Assembly (NCBI RefSeq): GCF_000423785.1
Contig: NZ_AUIQ01000008.1
Coordinates: forward strand, 1-53,194
Reading direction: 5' to 3'
DNA: 53,194 bases
From: Tetragenococcus muriaticus DSM 15685
GTDB lineage: Bacteria > Bacillota > Bacilli > Lactobacillales > Enterococcaceae
A model generated the notes under the pieces. The model searched no databases, had not been told where the DNA came from, and saw only the letters and a program-made list of their open reading frames with translations. The translations under genes and the position numbers were made by a program. Of this stretch, positions 29,228 through 38,209 are shown in pieces; position 1 is the first letter of the stretch, and each line of letters starts with the position of its first letter.

Positions 29228-29884
29228 TTATTCCCCTCCCTTCTCAGTGTCATTTTTTGTTGGGAGAATTTCTCCCCGATAGATCCACACTTTTACTCCT
29301 AATTTTCCGTAGGTTGTAATGGCTTCTTTCCATGTATAGTCGATATCAGCACGAAGTGTGTGCAATGGTACTGTTCCTTCTGAGTAACCTTCCACGCGAG
29401 CGATATCTGCTCCGTTCAAACGACCAGAAACTTGCGTTTTGATTCCCTTTGCACCCGCACGCATCGTGCGTTGGATTGGTTGTCTTTGTGCACGGCGGAA
29501 AGCAACCCGGTTTTCTAATTGACGAGCAATGTTTTCACCGACTAATTCTGCATCCAAATCAGATTGTTTTATTTCAACAATATTAATATGAACACGTTTG
29601 CCGGTTAACTTGTTTAATTGCTTTCTTAAGTTTTCAACTTCAGAACCGCCTTTACCGATAACCATACCTGGTCTTGCGGTATGAATGGAAATATTCACAC
29701 GTTTCGCAGCTCGTTCGATTTCAACGGCTGATACAGCTGCTTCAGCAAGTTTTTCATCGATAAATTTGCGGATTCGTAAATCTTCATGTAACAAATCTGC
29801 ATATTCTTTATCAGCATACCATTTGGCTTCCCAATCACGGATAACACCAATACGCATACCAATTGGATGTATTTTTTGGCCCAC
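29228..29884 (-). CDS. rpsC: 30S ribosomal protein S3
   Basis: 218 aa. Start GTG 29884. The KH domain with [16 protein letters not shown] and the C-terminal [17 protein letters not shown] segment are typical. Forms part of the mRNA entry channel with S4 and S5. Confidence 0.98.
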   Translation of the reverse strand: MGQKIHPIGMRIGVIRDWEAKWYADKEYADLLHEDLRIRKFIDEKLAEAAVSAVEIERAAKRVNISIHTARPGMVIGKGGSEVENLRKQLNKLTGKRVHINIVEIKQSDLDAELVGENIARQLENRVAFRRAQRQPIQRTMRAGAKGIKTQVSGRLNGADIARVEGYSEGTVPLHTLRADIDYTWKEAITTYGKLGVKVWIYRGEILPTKNDTEKGGE

Positions 29885-29897
29885 TGACTATCCCTCC

Positions 29898-30245
29898 TTA
29901 TTTTTCTGATACAACAACTGTGATGTGACTTGTACGTTTATTAATAGGTGACGCTGAGCCTTTTGCACGAGGACGAAAACGTTTCATGGTTGGTCCTTCG
30001 TTTACATATGCTTCAGTAACAACTAAATTTTCAGCTTCCAAGTCATAGTTATTTTCTGCATTACTTACAGCTGACATTAATACTTTTTCAATAGGTTCAG
30101 CTGATTTATTTGGCGTAAATTTTAAAGTAGCAATTGCTTCACTAACGCTTTTCCCTCTAATCAAATCAATAACTAAGCGTGATTTGCGAGGAGAAACACG
30201 AACGGTTTTAGCAGTAGCTCTTGCTGATGTAATTTGTTCTGCCAT
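29898..30245 (-). CDS. rplV: 50S ribosomal protein L22
   Basis: 115 aa. [20 protein letters not shown] opens the globular domain; the beta-hairpin reaching into the exit tunnel contains [20 protein letters not shown]. This hairpin is where macrolide resistance changes occur; no insertion or deletion is evident. Confidence 0.98.
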   Translation of the reverse strand: MAEQITSARATAKTVRVSPRKSRLVIDLIRGKSVSEAIATLKFTPNKSAEPIEKVLMSAVSNAENNYDLEAENLVVTEAYVNEGPTMKRFRPRAKGSASPINKRTSHITVVVSEK

Positions 30246-30265
30246 TTCTCTTTCCTCCTCTCAGA

Positions 30266-30547
30266 TTAGCGAGCTGACGTTCTTCGGTCATCTTTAGCAT
30301 GTCCACGAAAGCTTCGAGTTGGTGCAAACTCACCAAGTTTGTGTCCGACCATATCTTCTTGGATATAAACAGGTACATGTTTACGTCCATCATATACAGC
30401 GATGGTATATCCAATAAAACTTGGGAAAATCGTGGAACGACGAGACCAAGTTTTTATTACTTTTTTCTTTTCAACACCTTGTTGTGCTTCAATTTTTTTC
30501 ATCAAATGGTCATCACAAAAAGGTCCTTTTTTAACACTACGACTCAT
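30266..30547 (-). CDS. rpsS: 30S ribosomal protein S19
   Basis: 93 aa. [20 protein letters not shown] and [33 protein letters not shown] are diagnostic. Pairs with S13 in the small-subunit head. Confidence 0.98.
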   Translation of the reverse strand: MSRSVKKGPFCDDHLMKKIEAQQGVEKKKVIKTWSRRSTIFPSFIGYTIAVYDGRKHVPVYIQEDMVGHKLGEFAPTRSFRGHAKDDRRTSAR

Positions 30548-30589
30548 GGTGAACCTCCTTTTTAAAATACGTTATGTTTACTCGTTAAA

Positions 30590-31423
30590 TTATTTTGACT
30601 TACGACGACGAACAATATGTTTATTAGACTGTTTGTTCTTCTTGCGTGTTTTCAAGCCAACTGTTTTTTGTCCCCATGGAGAAAGTGGAGCCACACGACC
30701 AATAGGTGCTCTTCCTTCACCACCACCGTGTGGGTGATCGTTAGGGTTCATAACACTACCACGGACAACTGGACGACGATGCATCCAACGAGAGCGTCCT
30801 GCTTTTCCGATATTAATCAATTCATGTTGTTCGTTACCAACAGAACCAACTGTTGCGCGACAAGTTGCTAAAATCATGCGAACTTCGCCTGAGCTTAAAC
30901 GAACTAATACATACTTACCTTCTCTACCAAGAACTTGTCCATCTGTACCAGCAGAACGAATCAATTGTCCGCCTTTTCCTGGTTTTAGTTCAACATTATG
31001 AACAGTAGTTCCTACTGGAATATCAGCTAAAGTCATAGCATTTCCAACTCTAATGTCTGCTTGACTTCCTGAAAGTACAGTTGCTCCAACTTTCAAACCT
31101 TTAGGTGCTAGGATATAAGATTTTACACCATCTTCATAGTGGAGCAAGGCGATATTTGCAGAGCGATTTGGATCATATTCAATTGATTGAACTGTCGCAA
31201 CGACATCATCTTTATTACGTTTAAAATCGATCGTACGATATTGACGTTTATGACCGCCACCTTGGCGACGAACAGTAATAGTACCGTTATTATTACGACC
31301 GGCATTATTTTTTAATGGTTCCATCAACGTTTTTTCTGGTTTTGTTGAAGTGATTTCAGCAAAATCAGAAGTTGTCATGTTCCGGCGCCCATTTGTAATA
31401 GGTTTATACTTTTTAAGTGCCAC
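30590..31423 (-). CDS. rplB: 50S ribosomal protein L2
   Basis: 277 aa. It starts at GTG 31423 behind CAGGAGGG. The SH3-like RNA-binding core and the C-terminal [19 protein letters not shown], which contains the conserved histidine near the peptidyl transferase centre, are intact. Confidence 0.98.
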   Translation of the reverse strand: MALKKYKPITNGRRNMTTSDFAEITSTKPEKTLMEPLKNNAGRNNNGTITVRRQGGGHKRQYRTIDFKRNKDDVVATVQSIEYDPNRSANIALLHYEDGVKSYILAPKGLKVGATVLSGSQADIRVGNAMTLADIPVGTTVHNVELKPGKGGQLIRSAGTDGQVLGREGKYVLVRLSSGEVRMILATCRATVGSVGNEQHELINIGKAGRSRWMHRRPVVRGSVMNPNDHPHGGGEGRAPIGRVAPLSPWGQKTVGLKTRKKNKQSNKHIVRRRKSK

Positions 31424-31464
31424 GTCTTTCCCTCCTGTTTTAAATTTTTTAACAGCTATTTTCT

Positions 31465-31752
31465 TTACTCAGCTGCGAAAATTTCGATTTCTTTTGAATC
31501 CTCTGTTAAGGATACAACCGCTTTGCGGCGTTTTTTCGTATATCCTTGATATTGTCCCATGCGTTTTGGTTTAGGGTGTACATTAAGGATGTTTACATTT
31601 GCTACTTTTACGTCAAAAGCTGATTCAACTGCTTGTCTTACCAACGTTTTGTTCGCCTTTGTGTCAACTTCAAACGTATATTTCTTTTCGTCCATATCAA
31701 GCATTGTCTTTTCAGTGATCACAGGACGTTTAATTACATCTAGTAAATTCAT
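31465..31752 (-). CDS. rplW: 50S ribosomal protein L23
   Basis: 95 aa. [20 protein letters not shown] and [11 protein letters not shown]-like [20 protein letters not shown] are typical. It is a docking site for SRP and trigger factor at the tunnel exit. Starts as TAATG, overlapping the rplD stop by one base. Confidence 0.98.
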   Translation of the reverse strand: MNLLDVIKRPVITEKTMLDMDEKKYTFEVDTKANKTLVRQAVESAFDVKVANVNILNVHPKPKRMGQYQGYTKKRRKAVVSLTEDSKEIEIFAAE

Positions 31753-32375
31753 TATACAAGCACCTCCTCAATTTGAGTAAGAGCAGTTTGAGTGGTCAAT
31801 ACTTTGTCACTCGTTGCAACGTCTAACACATTCACATTGTCGGAAGTAACTACTGCTACATTAGATAAGTTACGAGCAGACAATAACGCAGATTCATTTT
31901 CTGGTTCAACTACGACCAATACTTTGGAATCGATCGATAGATTTTCTAATACTTCTTTGAATTCTTTTGTTTTTGGTGCATCAAAATTTAATGCGTCGAC
32001 AACAACAAAATTATCATTAGCAACTTTTTCGGAAAATACAGATTTTAATGCTAAACGACGAACTTTTTTAGGAAGTTTGTAGCCATAAGAACGAGGAGTT
32101 GGTCCAAATACTGTACCACCACCGCGCCATTGTGGTGCGCGAATAGAACCTTGACGAGCACGGCCAGTTCCCTTTTGGCGCCATGGTTTTTTACCGCCGC
32201 CAGAGACTTCACTACGGTTTTTCACAGCATGTGTACCTTGTCTTAATGAAGCGCGTTGCATCTTAACAGCATCAAAAATAACTGATTCATTCGGCTCAAT
32301 ACCGAAAATTCCTTCATTTAGTGTGACTTCACCATTTTGGCTACCATCTTGTTTAAATAATACTACATTGGGCAT
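31752..32375 (-). CDS. rplD: 50S ribosomal protein L4
   Basis: 207 aa. [20 protein letters not shown], and the extended loop [20 protein letters not shown] that lines the exit tunnel. In other bacteria L4 represses the S10 operon through the rpsJ leader. Confidence 0.98.
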   Translation of the reverse strand: MPNVVLFKQDGSQNGEVTLNEGIFGIEPNESVIFDAVKMQRASLRQGTHAVKNRSEVSGGGKKPWRQKGTGRARQGSIRAPQWRGGGTVFGPTPRSYGYKLPKKVRRLALKSVFSEKVANDNFVVVDALNFDAPKTKEFKEVLENLSIDSKVLVVVEPENESALLSARNLSNVAVVTSDNVNVLDVATSDKVLTTQTALTQIEEVLV

Positions 32376-32405
32376 TGCTTAGTTCCTCCTTTCTTCCCTT
32401 CTAAT

Positions 32406-33035
32406 TTAGTGTGCTTTCACAGCAGATTTAACGGTGATCAATGAATTCTTCGCTCCAGGAATGTTGCCTCGGATTAAAAGAACATTGCGTTCAGGATCTA
32501 CACGTACAATTTCTAAGTTTTGGATAGTCACACGATCGCCACCCATACGACCTGGAAGTTGCTTTCCTTTTAACACATGTTTAGCTTCCAATGTACCCAT
32601 ACCACCTGGTCTGCGATGGAAACGAGATCCATGTCTTTCTGGACCGCGACCTTGGCCATAACGTTTGATAACGCCTTGATATCCTTTACCTTTGCTTGTT
32701 CCGGTTACATCAACCGTTTCGCCAGTTTCAAAAGTATCAACTTTGATTTCTGATCCTACTTCTAAGCCCTCAAGCTCTACATTCTTGAATTCCCGAATGA
32801 AGCGCTTAGGAGCCGTGTTTGCTTTTGCAACATGACCTTTAGCAGGTTTGTTACTCAAAACTTCACGTTTATCTTGATAGCCAACTTGCACAGCTTCATA
32901 ACCATCATTTTCAACTGTTTTAAGTTGTAAAACAACGTTAGGCTCGGCTTCAACAGCCGTTACCGGAATTAGTTCGCCAGATTCAGTGAAGATTTGAGTC
33001 ATTCCCACTTTTCTTCCTAAGATTCCTTTAGTCAT
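32406..33035 (-). CDS. rplC: 50S ribosomal protein L3
   Basis: 209 aa. [20 protein letters not shown] and the central extension [19 protein letters not shown], which reaches the peptidyl transferase centre. GGAGG precedes ATG 33035. Confidence 0.98.
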   Translation of the reverse strand: MTKGILGRKVGMTQIFTESGELIPVTAVEAEPNVVLQLKTVENDGYEAVQVGYQDKREVLSNKPAKGHVAKANTAPKRFIREFKNVELEGLEVGSEIKVDTFETGETVDVTGTSKGKGYQGVIKRYGQGRGPERHGSRFHRRPGGMGTLEAKHVLKGKQLPGRMGGDRVTIQNLEIVRVDPERNVLLIRGNIPGAKNSLITVKSAVKAH

Positions 33036-33056
33036 GATTACACCTCCAATGATTAA

Positions 33057-33365
33057 TTATAATTTAATTTCAATATTTACACCTGATGGTAAGTCTAGCT
33101 TCATTAAAGCATCAACAGTTTTCGGTGTTGGATTTACAATGTCGATAAGACGTTTATGCGTACGCATTTCGAATTGTTCACGTGATTGTTTAAATTTATG
33201 TGGTGAACGAATAACAGTGTATACACTACGACGTGTTGGCAATGGAATTGGACCTGAAATGGTCGCTCCCGTCCTTTGTGCAGTTTCTACGATTTTATCC
33301 GCTGACTGATCTAAAACGCGATTTTCATACGCTTTTAAACGGATACGAATTTGTTGTTTTGCCAT
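33057..33365 (-). CDS. rpsJ: 30S ribosomal protein S10
   Basis: 102 aa from ATG 33365, with GAAGGAGG upstream. [20 protein letters not shown] is canonical and also serves as the NusE antitermination subunit. A long in-frame upstream extension is leader sequence, not protein. First gene of the S10-spc-alpha cluster. Confidence 0.98.
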   Translation of the reverse strand: MAKQQIRIRLKAYENRVLDQSADKIVETAQRTGATISGPIPLPTRRSVYTVIRSPHKFKQSREQFEMRTHKRLIDIVNPTPKTVDALMKLDLPSGVNIEIKL

Positions 33366-33535
33366 TATTTTCCCTCCTTCGCCTATTTTAAAAGTAGACA
33401 TAGCTCCACGAAAATTTTCCGACAGGCTCGGCCATGGCAAAGCGGCCTGGCGTGTCGCAACCTCTCGTTTCCTAGCCACCAGATCCTTTTTTCACTGAAG
33501 AATCTTTTATTCCCTAAGAAAAAAGCACCTTTTAC
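33366..33535 (-). promoter_or_regulatory. S10 operon leader with hairpin
   Basis: About 160 bases of untranslated leader separate the promoter from rpsJ. A GC-rich hairpin at 33420-33457 pairs CGACA with TGTCG and contains an inner GGCC/GGCC stem, unlike the AT-rich surroundings. It is a candidate site for L4-type autoregulation, though its sequence is not the E. coli leader. Confidence 0.5.
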
Positions 33536-33564
33536 ATTATATTATGCTAAAGCTTGAATAGCAA
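33536..33564 (-). promoter_or_regulatory. S10 operon promoter
   Basis: TTGCTA and a perfect TATAAT are separated by 17 bases on the minus strand, about 170 bases before rpsJ. The upstream AT-rich stretch could act as an UP element. Confidence 0.8.
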
Positions 33565-33667
33565 GTTTTTTTTACTAGAAATTTTATCTTTCAAGAACAG
33601 TTTTCAAATGATTTTTCATAAAAGAATTAAAAAAGTCATTTTGCCTCCCTATCTATTGATTAAGAAC

Positions 33668-33713
33668 AAAAAACTCCAGTCATTTTCTCTCAAAAAGATA
33701 ACAACTGGAGTTT
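33668..33713 (-). terminator. Terminator after ECF S-component pseudogene
   Basis: On the minus strand AAACTCCAGT pairs with ACTGGAGTTT and is followed by a T run. It closes the pdxK-S-component transcript before the S10 promoter. Confidence 0.8.
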
Positions 33714-33759
33714 GAGCTAATATTTTATTGATGAGCAAGCAATACTACCCGTCATAACT

Positions 33760-34287
33760 TTAAAAAACGGACGACATCGCTTTTTTTAATGGAAAGTATA
33801 AAAATGAGACTAATATTGCTGTTAAAACCACATTAATAACAGTGGCTGGAAGCGAAAGTGCAGCAGTTGTAAATCCAGTAGTAAGATCCATTCCTAAGTA
33901 AACCTGCCGAACTGTATTTTTAATTTGTGTCATAACCAATTTCGCTACACCTGTACCAGTGGCAATCACGATAATTTACCAAATACGTGTCGGATTTTTT
34001 CGATAAACTAAAAACAAACCATAGGCAACAGCTCCTACAATAAAACTTTCTACTATAAAATAAGGTGCTTCTGCTGCATAACCATTCAAAATGTCAAAAA
34101 TAGCAAATCCTAGCCCTCCTGCAAGAGAACCTTTAACATAGCCTAAAAGCAATACAGATAAAAGTAATACAGCATTGCCTAAATGAACAAAGGCACCTGT
34201 CGGTAGAGGAATTTTGATCATAGTACCAATCACTGTTAATGCTGTAAAAAGAGCGACCATGACGACATTCCTAGTCGTTATTTTCAT
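33760..34287 (-). pseudogene. ECF transporter S-component, in-frame stop
   Basis: The reading frame would encode 175 residues with about six membrane segments. MKITTRNVVMVALFTALTVI and an LGNAVLLLSVLLLGYVKGSL segment match small S-components of the riboflavin/HMP/pyridoxine-type group. A TAA at 33978-33976 interrupts it after ...NPTRIW; the same frame continues IIVIATGTGVAKL.. through the last membrane helices to a normal stop. One base (for example CAA to TAA) would explain it. The start overlaps the end of the pdxK-like gene by 17 bases, so B6 vitamers are the likely cargo. The truncated product lacks about 40% of the fold. Confidence 0.8.
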
Positions 34288-35107
34288 GAGAAGGAACCAT
34301 CCTTTTTTCAGCTTGATTATAAGCACCATGCCAAATGTGACCGACATATGGGTTAATGGAAACGCCATTTTCAATGCCAGCTGAGACAAACTCTTTAGCT
34401 AGTTTACATGCTTCCAACACCGAATATCCCTTAGCTATTCCCGCAGCAATTGCAGCAGCAAATGTACAACCTGCGCCATGGTTGTAGTCCGTCGAAAACA
34501 GTTGACCTTCAAGAACTTGATAGTCTTTTCCATCATAAAAAATATCAATAGCCTTATCAGTAGCTAAACGATGACCACCCTTGACAATAACATTTGCAGC
34601 GCCCATTTGATGAATAATTGCTGCAGCTTTTTTCATATCATCCAAACTTTCTAGATCTCCTAATTCAGATAAGATACCTGCTTCATTTAGATTAGGAGTA
34701 GCAATTAACGCTTGTGGAAGCAAATACTGTTTTATGCCTGCTACGCTTTTAGGTTGTAGAACTTGCGCAGTCCCTTTACAAGCAATGACTGGATCAATAA
34801 CGACATTTTTTATCTGATGATAATCAATAAATTCGCTTGCAATTTGGATGTTTTTCTCGTTACCCATCATGCCAGTTTTCACCACATCCATTGGTTTGCC
34901 AGCAAAAACAGAAAGAAGTTGTTTTTGTAATAATTCTTCAGAAATTGAAGTAACCTCATGACTCCAGCCATTATCCGGATCCATAGTTACAATTGAAGTT
35001 AAACTTGAAAAACCAAACACACCAAATTCTTCAAATGTTTTTAAATCTGCTTGAATACCAGCGCCACCTGTTGAATCCGATCCAGCAATAGTTAATACTT
35101 GTTTCAT
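34271..35107 (-). CDS. pdxK: Pyridoxal/pyridoxine kinase, ThiD-like
   Basis: 278 aa ribokinase-fold enzyme from ATG 35107 (MKQVLTIAGSDSTGGAGIQA); an ATG seven codons upstream overlaps the ribosome binding site. The substrate-site GSDSTGGAGIQADLKT and the anion-hole motif NHGAGCTFAAAIAAG are intact. ThiD-type proteins phosphorylate hydroxymethylpyrimidine, pyridoxine or both. Pairing with an ECF S-component and a divergent MocR-type regulator favours vitamin B6 salvage. HMP kinase in thiamine salvage is the alternative; no other thi gene is nearby. Confidence 0.85.
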   Translation of the reverse strand: MKQVLTIAGSDSTGGAGIQADLKTFEEFGVFGFSSLTSIVTMDPDNGWSHEVTSISEELLQKQLLSVFAGKPMDVVKTGMMGNEKNIQIASEFIDYHQIKNVVIDPVIACKGTAQVLQPKSVAGIKQYLLPQALIATPNLNEAGILSELGDLESLDDMKKAAAIIHQMGAANVIVKGGHRLATDKAIDIFYDGKDYQVLEGQLFSTDYNHGAGCTFAAAIAAGIAKGYSVLEACKLAKEFVSAGIENGVSINPYVGHIWHGAYNQAEKRMVPSHENND

Positions 35108-35159
35108 ATAATATACACGTCCTTCCATTCATTTAAATTAGAGTATACCACCTTTTTTC

Positions 35160-35188
35160 TTGACGAAAACAGCCAATTGGACTATTTT
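35160..35188 (+). promoter_or_regulatory. mocR promoter
   Basis: TTGACG and TATTTT are separated by 17 bases. The palindrome CCAATTGG lies within the spacer, a position where a bound regulator would block RNA polymerase. Confidence 0.6.
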
Positions 35189-35202
35189 AAACTCATCCAA
35201 TT
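35173..35202. repeat. CCAATT direct repeats, candidate MocR operator
   Basis: CCAATT occurs at 35173-35178 and 35197-35202, 24 bases apart, in the divergent pdxK/mocR gap. MocR/PdxR regulators generally bind paired direct repeats between divergent genes. The first copy is in the mocR promoter spacer, and the second precedes its ribosome binding site. Confidence 0.45.
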
Positions 35203-35217
35203 AAGGAGGTGCTTATC

Positions 35218-36636
35218 ATCTGGAAACTTAATAAAACAAAAAAAGAACCTCTATACCAACAGTTGTTACATCAAATTATTTCGAGTATTCAACAAGGAGA
35301 GCTGTTGCCAGGTCAACGTTTACCCGCTGAAAGAAAACTAGCGGAAGCTTTGCAAATTAATCGCTCAACAGTCGTACACGCATTGGAAGAATTGATGAGT
35401 TTAGGTTGGATCGAACGACGGCAAGGCAGCGGAACCCATGTCGCTCAAGGACAGTGGGGAAATCGCCAGCCTGCGATTTATCAATGGCGTACTTTATTTT
35501 CCAGTCCGCTATTAAAAGAAGATCCTTACATTACCCAGCTAAAAAATCAAAACGATGCTAAAAATGGATTGGATCTTTACACAGGAGACTTAAGTAGCGA
35601 TTTAATCCCCGATTTTGAATTTCCAGCTATGACTTGGGACAAGATCATGCACGAAGAAAAACAATTAACCCCGACAGGTTATAAGCCGTTAAAAAAACTA
35701 ATTTTTCAACATTTTTTTCAAGACATCCCTCAAAAGGGACAAGATATTTTAATTACTGCAGGCTCAACTCAAGGGATTTTTTGGCTTATTCAAGTTTTAT
35801 TAAAGCCGGGAGACACTATTGCTACAGAAGACCCTTCTTTTTTATTTTCGCTACCCTTGTTTGCAGCAAGAGGCATTCATTTAAAGGGAATCAAACAAGA
35901 CCAAGCAGGGATTGATTGCCAAGCTTTGGAAGAATTAATCCAAAAAAAGAAAATAAAATTATTATATCTTAATCCAAACTATCAAAATCCAACTGGAAAA
36001 ACGATGTCTTTAAAACGCCGTAAAGAAATCATCCGTGTTTGTCAAAAACACCATTTGCCTATCATTGAAGATGACGTTTTTAGTGAATTAGGCTTTGGGC
36101 AATCTCTTCCTTCTTTGAAGTCTCTTGCCCCTGACCAAGTAATTTATTTAGGTTCGTTATCCAAAATTTTTAGTTCTTCTATAAAAGTTGGATGGCTTGT
36201 TGCACCAAACCCACTGATTAAAAGCTTAGTCAGCGCAAAAAAAATTACGGAAAATGAGACAGATTTATTACCACAACTTTTAGCTACCGCAGCTTTATCA
36301 CAACAAACTTATAAAAAACAACAGCAACAATTAGCTAAAAAACTACAAGATAGAAGCCAAGCTTTTGCTCAAACTTTGCAAGCTTTTAAAGAAGACTGGC
36401 AGTTTTCTCCAATTGATGGGGGGCTTTATTATTGGTTGACATGGCGACAAAAAAAACTAACACGTAATGATTGGCAAGTGTTTTTGCAAGAAGGATTGTT
36501 CATTGCGCCCTCTTTTTTATTTAGCAACGACACTTCTTCTATGAGAATAAACTATACCCCTGTAGATAAGAAGAAGCGAATGATTTTTAGCCAAAAGTTA
36601 GCCTCGATTACCGAGAAATTGAAAAATGGTCGTTAA
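35218..36636 (+). CDS. MocR/PdxR-type GntR-aminotransferase regulator
   Basis: About 472 aa. Residues ~1-75 are a GntR winged helix (PLYQQLLHQIISSIQQGELL, then LAEALQINRSTVVHALEELM). The rest is an aminotransferase-like fold with GSTQGIFWLIQVL, LNPNYQNPTGKTMS, and the PLP lysine in LGSLSKIFSSSIKVGW. In this family PLP is the effector. No ATG, GTG or TTG lies at a workable distance from GGAGGT (35205-35210). The codon before WKLNKTKKEP is ATC at 35218, seven bases after it. A GTG at 35209 lies inside the Shine-Dalgarno sequence, and the next in-frame ATG is beyond most of the HTH. The regulator therefore either uses AUC or has lost its start. Confidence 0.82.
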   Translation: MWKLNKTKKEPLYQQLLHQIISSIQQGELLPGQRLPAERKLAEALQINRSTVVHALEELMSLGWIERRQGSGTHVAQGQWGNRQPAIYQWRTLFSSPLLKEDPYITQLKNQNDAKNGLDLYTGDLSSDLIPDFEFPAMTWDKIMHEEKQLTPTGYKPLKKLIFQHFFQDIPQKGQDILITAGSTQGIFWLIQVLLKPGDTIATEDPSFLFSLPLFAARGIHLKGIKQDQAGIDCQALEELIQKKKIKLLYLNPNYQNPTGKTMSLKRRKEIIRVCQKHHLPIIEDDVFSELGFGQSLPSLKSLAPDQVIYLGSLSKIFSSSIKVGWLVAPNPLIKSLVSAKKITENETDLLPQLLATAALSQQTYKKQQQQLAKKLQDRSQAFAQTLQAFKEDWQFSPIDGGLYYWLTWRQKKLTRNDWQVFLQEGLFIAPSFLFSNDTSSMRINYTPVDKKKRMIFSQKLASITEKLKNGR

Positions 36637-36728
36637 GTTATTTATATACAACCCATGAAAAATAGACTAAAATAATAAAGTTCATTTTTGAATAAAAAAT
36701 GAAAGAATAAAGGGAAGTGCAGGAATTG

Positions 36729-36757
36729 TCCCTTCATAATAAGAAAAATGAAGGGGA
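36729..36757 (+). terminator. Possible terminator after mocR
   Basis: tcccttcat pairs with atgaaggga-type sequence over nine bases with a ten-base loop; the following bases (gtttat) are only mildly T-rich. The rest of the 234-base gap before tuf (36637-36870) is AT-rich without a gene. Confidence 0.4.
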
Positions 36758-36803
36758 GTTTATATCAATAACCTCTTAATAGGGTTAAAAAAATAGATAA
36801 CAC

Positions 36804-36845
36804 AAAAAAACTTTCCAAAACGCTAAGAAGTTTTGGAAAGTTTTT
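36804..36845 (-). terminator. str operon (tuf) terminator
   Basis: aaaaactttccaaaac pairs perfectly with gttttggaaagttttt around an eight-base loop, 25 bases past the tuf stop. T run on the minus strand. Confidence 0.93.
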
Positions 36846-36870
36846 ATTTATCGTACTAATTTGAATAGAA

Positions 36871-38061
36871 TTATGCTTCGATGTTAGTAACAACACCTGA
36901 ACCAACGGTACGTCCACCTTCACGAATGGAGAAACGTGTACCATTTTCAATAGCAACTGGATGAATTAATTCAACTTCCATATTTACGTTGTCACCTGGC
37001 ATAACCATTTCAGTACCTTCAGGTAATTCGATCACACCAGTGATATCAGTCGTACGGAAGTAAAATTGTGGACGATAGTTTGAGAAGAATGGCGTATGAC
37101 GTCCACCTTCTTCTTTTGTCAACACATAAACTTCTGCTGAGAATTTAGTATGTGGTGTAATTGAACCTGGTTTAGCTAATACTTGACCACGTTCAACGTC
37201 ATCACGTGAAATTCCACGTAACAAAGTACCAATGTTATCGCCAGCTTCAGCGTAATCCAACAATTTACGGAACATTTCTACACCAGTAACTGTTGTCTTT
37301 CTAACATTTTCGTGGATACCAATAATATCAACTTCATCGCCAACTTTAACAGTTCCGCGTTCTACACGACCCGTAGCAACTGTACCACGACCAGTAATTG
37401 AGAACACGTCTTCAATTGGCATCATAAATGGTTTTTCATGGTCACGATCAGGTGTTGGGATAAAGTCATCCACTGCATCCATTAGTTCCATAACTTTTTC
37501 TTCGTATTCTTCGTCGCCTTCTAAAGCGCGCAAAGCTGAACCAGAAATAACGGGTGTGTCATCACCTGGGAAGTCGTATTCTGTTAATAGATCACGTACT
37601 TCCATTTCAACTAATTCAAGTAGTTCTTCATCGTCAACCATATCTACTTTATTTAAGAAAACAACGATATAAGGGACGCCAACGTTACGTGACAACAGAA
37701 TATGTTCACGAGTTTGTGGCATTGGACCATCAGCAGCAGAAACTACCAAGATAGCTCCGTCCATTTGTGCTGCCCCAGTAATCATGTTTTTAACATAGTC
37801 TGCGTGTCCTGGAGCGTCAATGTGAGCATAGTGACGGTTTTCTGTTTCATACTCAACGTGAGATGTATTAATCGTAATACCACGTTCTTTTTCTTCAGGA
37901 GCTCTATCAATTGTGTCAAAACTTGATGCTTCTGTTGTGAAACCTCTTTTAGCTAAAACAGTTGTAATTGCAGCTGTTAATGTTGTTTTTCCATGGTCAA
38001 CGTGGCCAATAGTACCAATGTTAACATGGGATTTAGTGCGATCATATTTTTCTTTCGCCAT
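36871..38061 (-). CDS. tuf: Elongation factor Tu
   Basis: 396 aa GTPase delivering aminoacyl-tRNA. G1 is GHVDHGKT (19-26), G3 DAPGHADY, G4 NKVD, G5 SALRALEG-type. AGGAGG precedes ATG 38061. It is last in the str operon. The 148-base gap after fusA may hold an internal promoter, but I saw no clear match. Confidence 0.99.
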   Translation of the reverse strand: MAKEKYDRTKSHVNIGTIGHVDHGKTTLTAAITTVLAKRGFTTEASSFDTIDRAPEEKERGITINTSHVEYETENRHYAHIDAPGHADYVKNMITGAAQMDGAILVVSAADGPMPQTREHILLSRNVGVPYIVVFLNKVDMVDDEELLELVEMEVRDLLTEYDFPGDDTPVISGSALRALEGDEEYEEKVMELMDAVDDFIPTPDRDHEKPFMMPIEDVFSITGRGTVATGRVERGTVKVGDEVDIIGIHENVRKTTVTGVEMFRKLLDYAEAGDNIGTLLRGISRDDVERGQVLAKPGSITPHTKFSAEVYVLTKEEGGRHTPFFSNYRPQFYFRTTDITGVIELPEGTEMVMPGDNVNMEVELIHPVAIENGTRFSIREGGRTVGSGVVTNIEA

Positions 38062-38209
38062 TTTTATTGTTCCTCCTAAATTGCATTTTTATATTTGATA
38101 GGCAGAAAACCCTAGACGGCTTTCCACCCATCTTATTTTAATTTATTGTACACGAAACTCATCAAAAAATACAGTGTTTAAAGTATTTCGTTGAATAAAT
38201 TTATTCAGT

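Noticed and set aside
33366-33479. 38-residue N-terminal extension of S10
   Set aside because: No family member has it, and the sequence is the structured operon leader.
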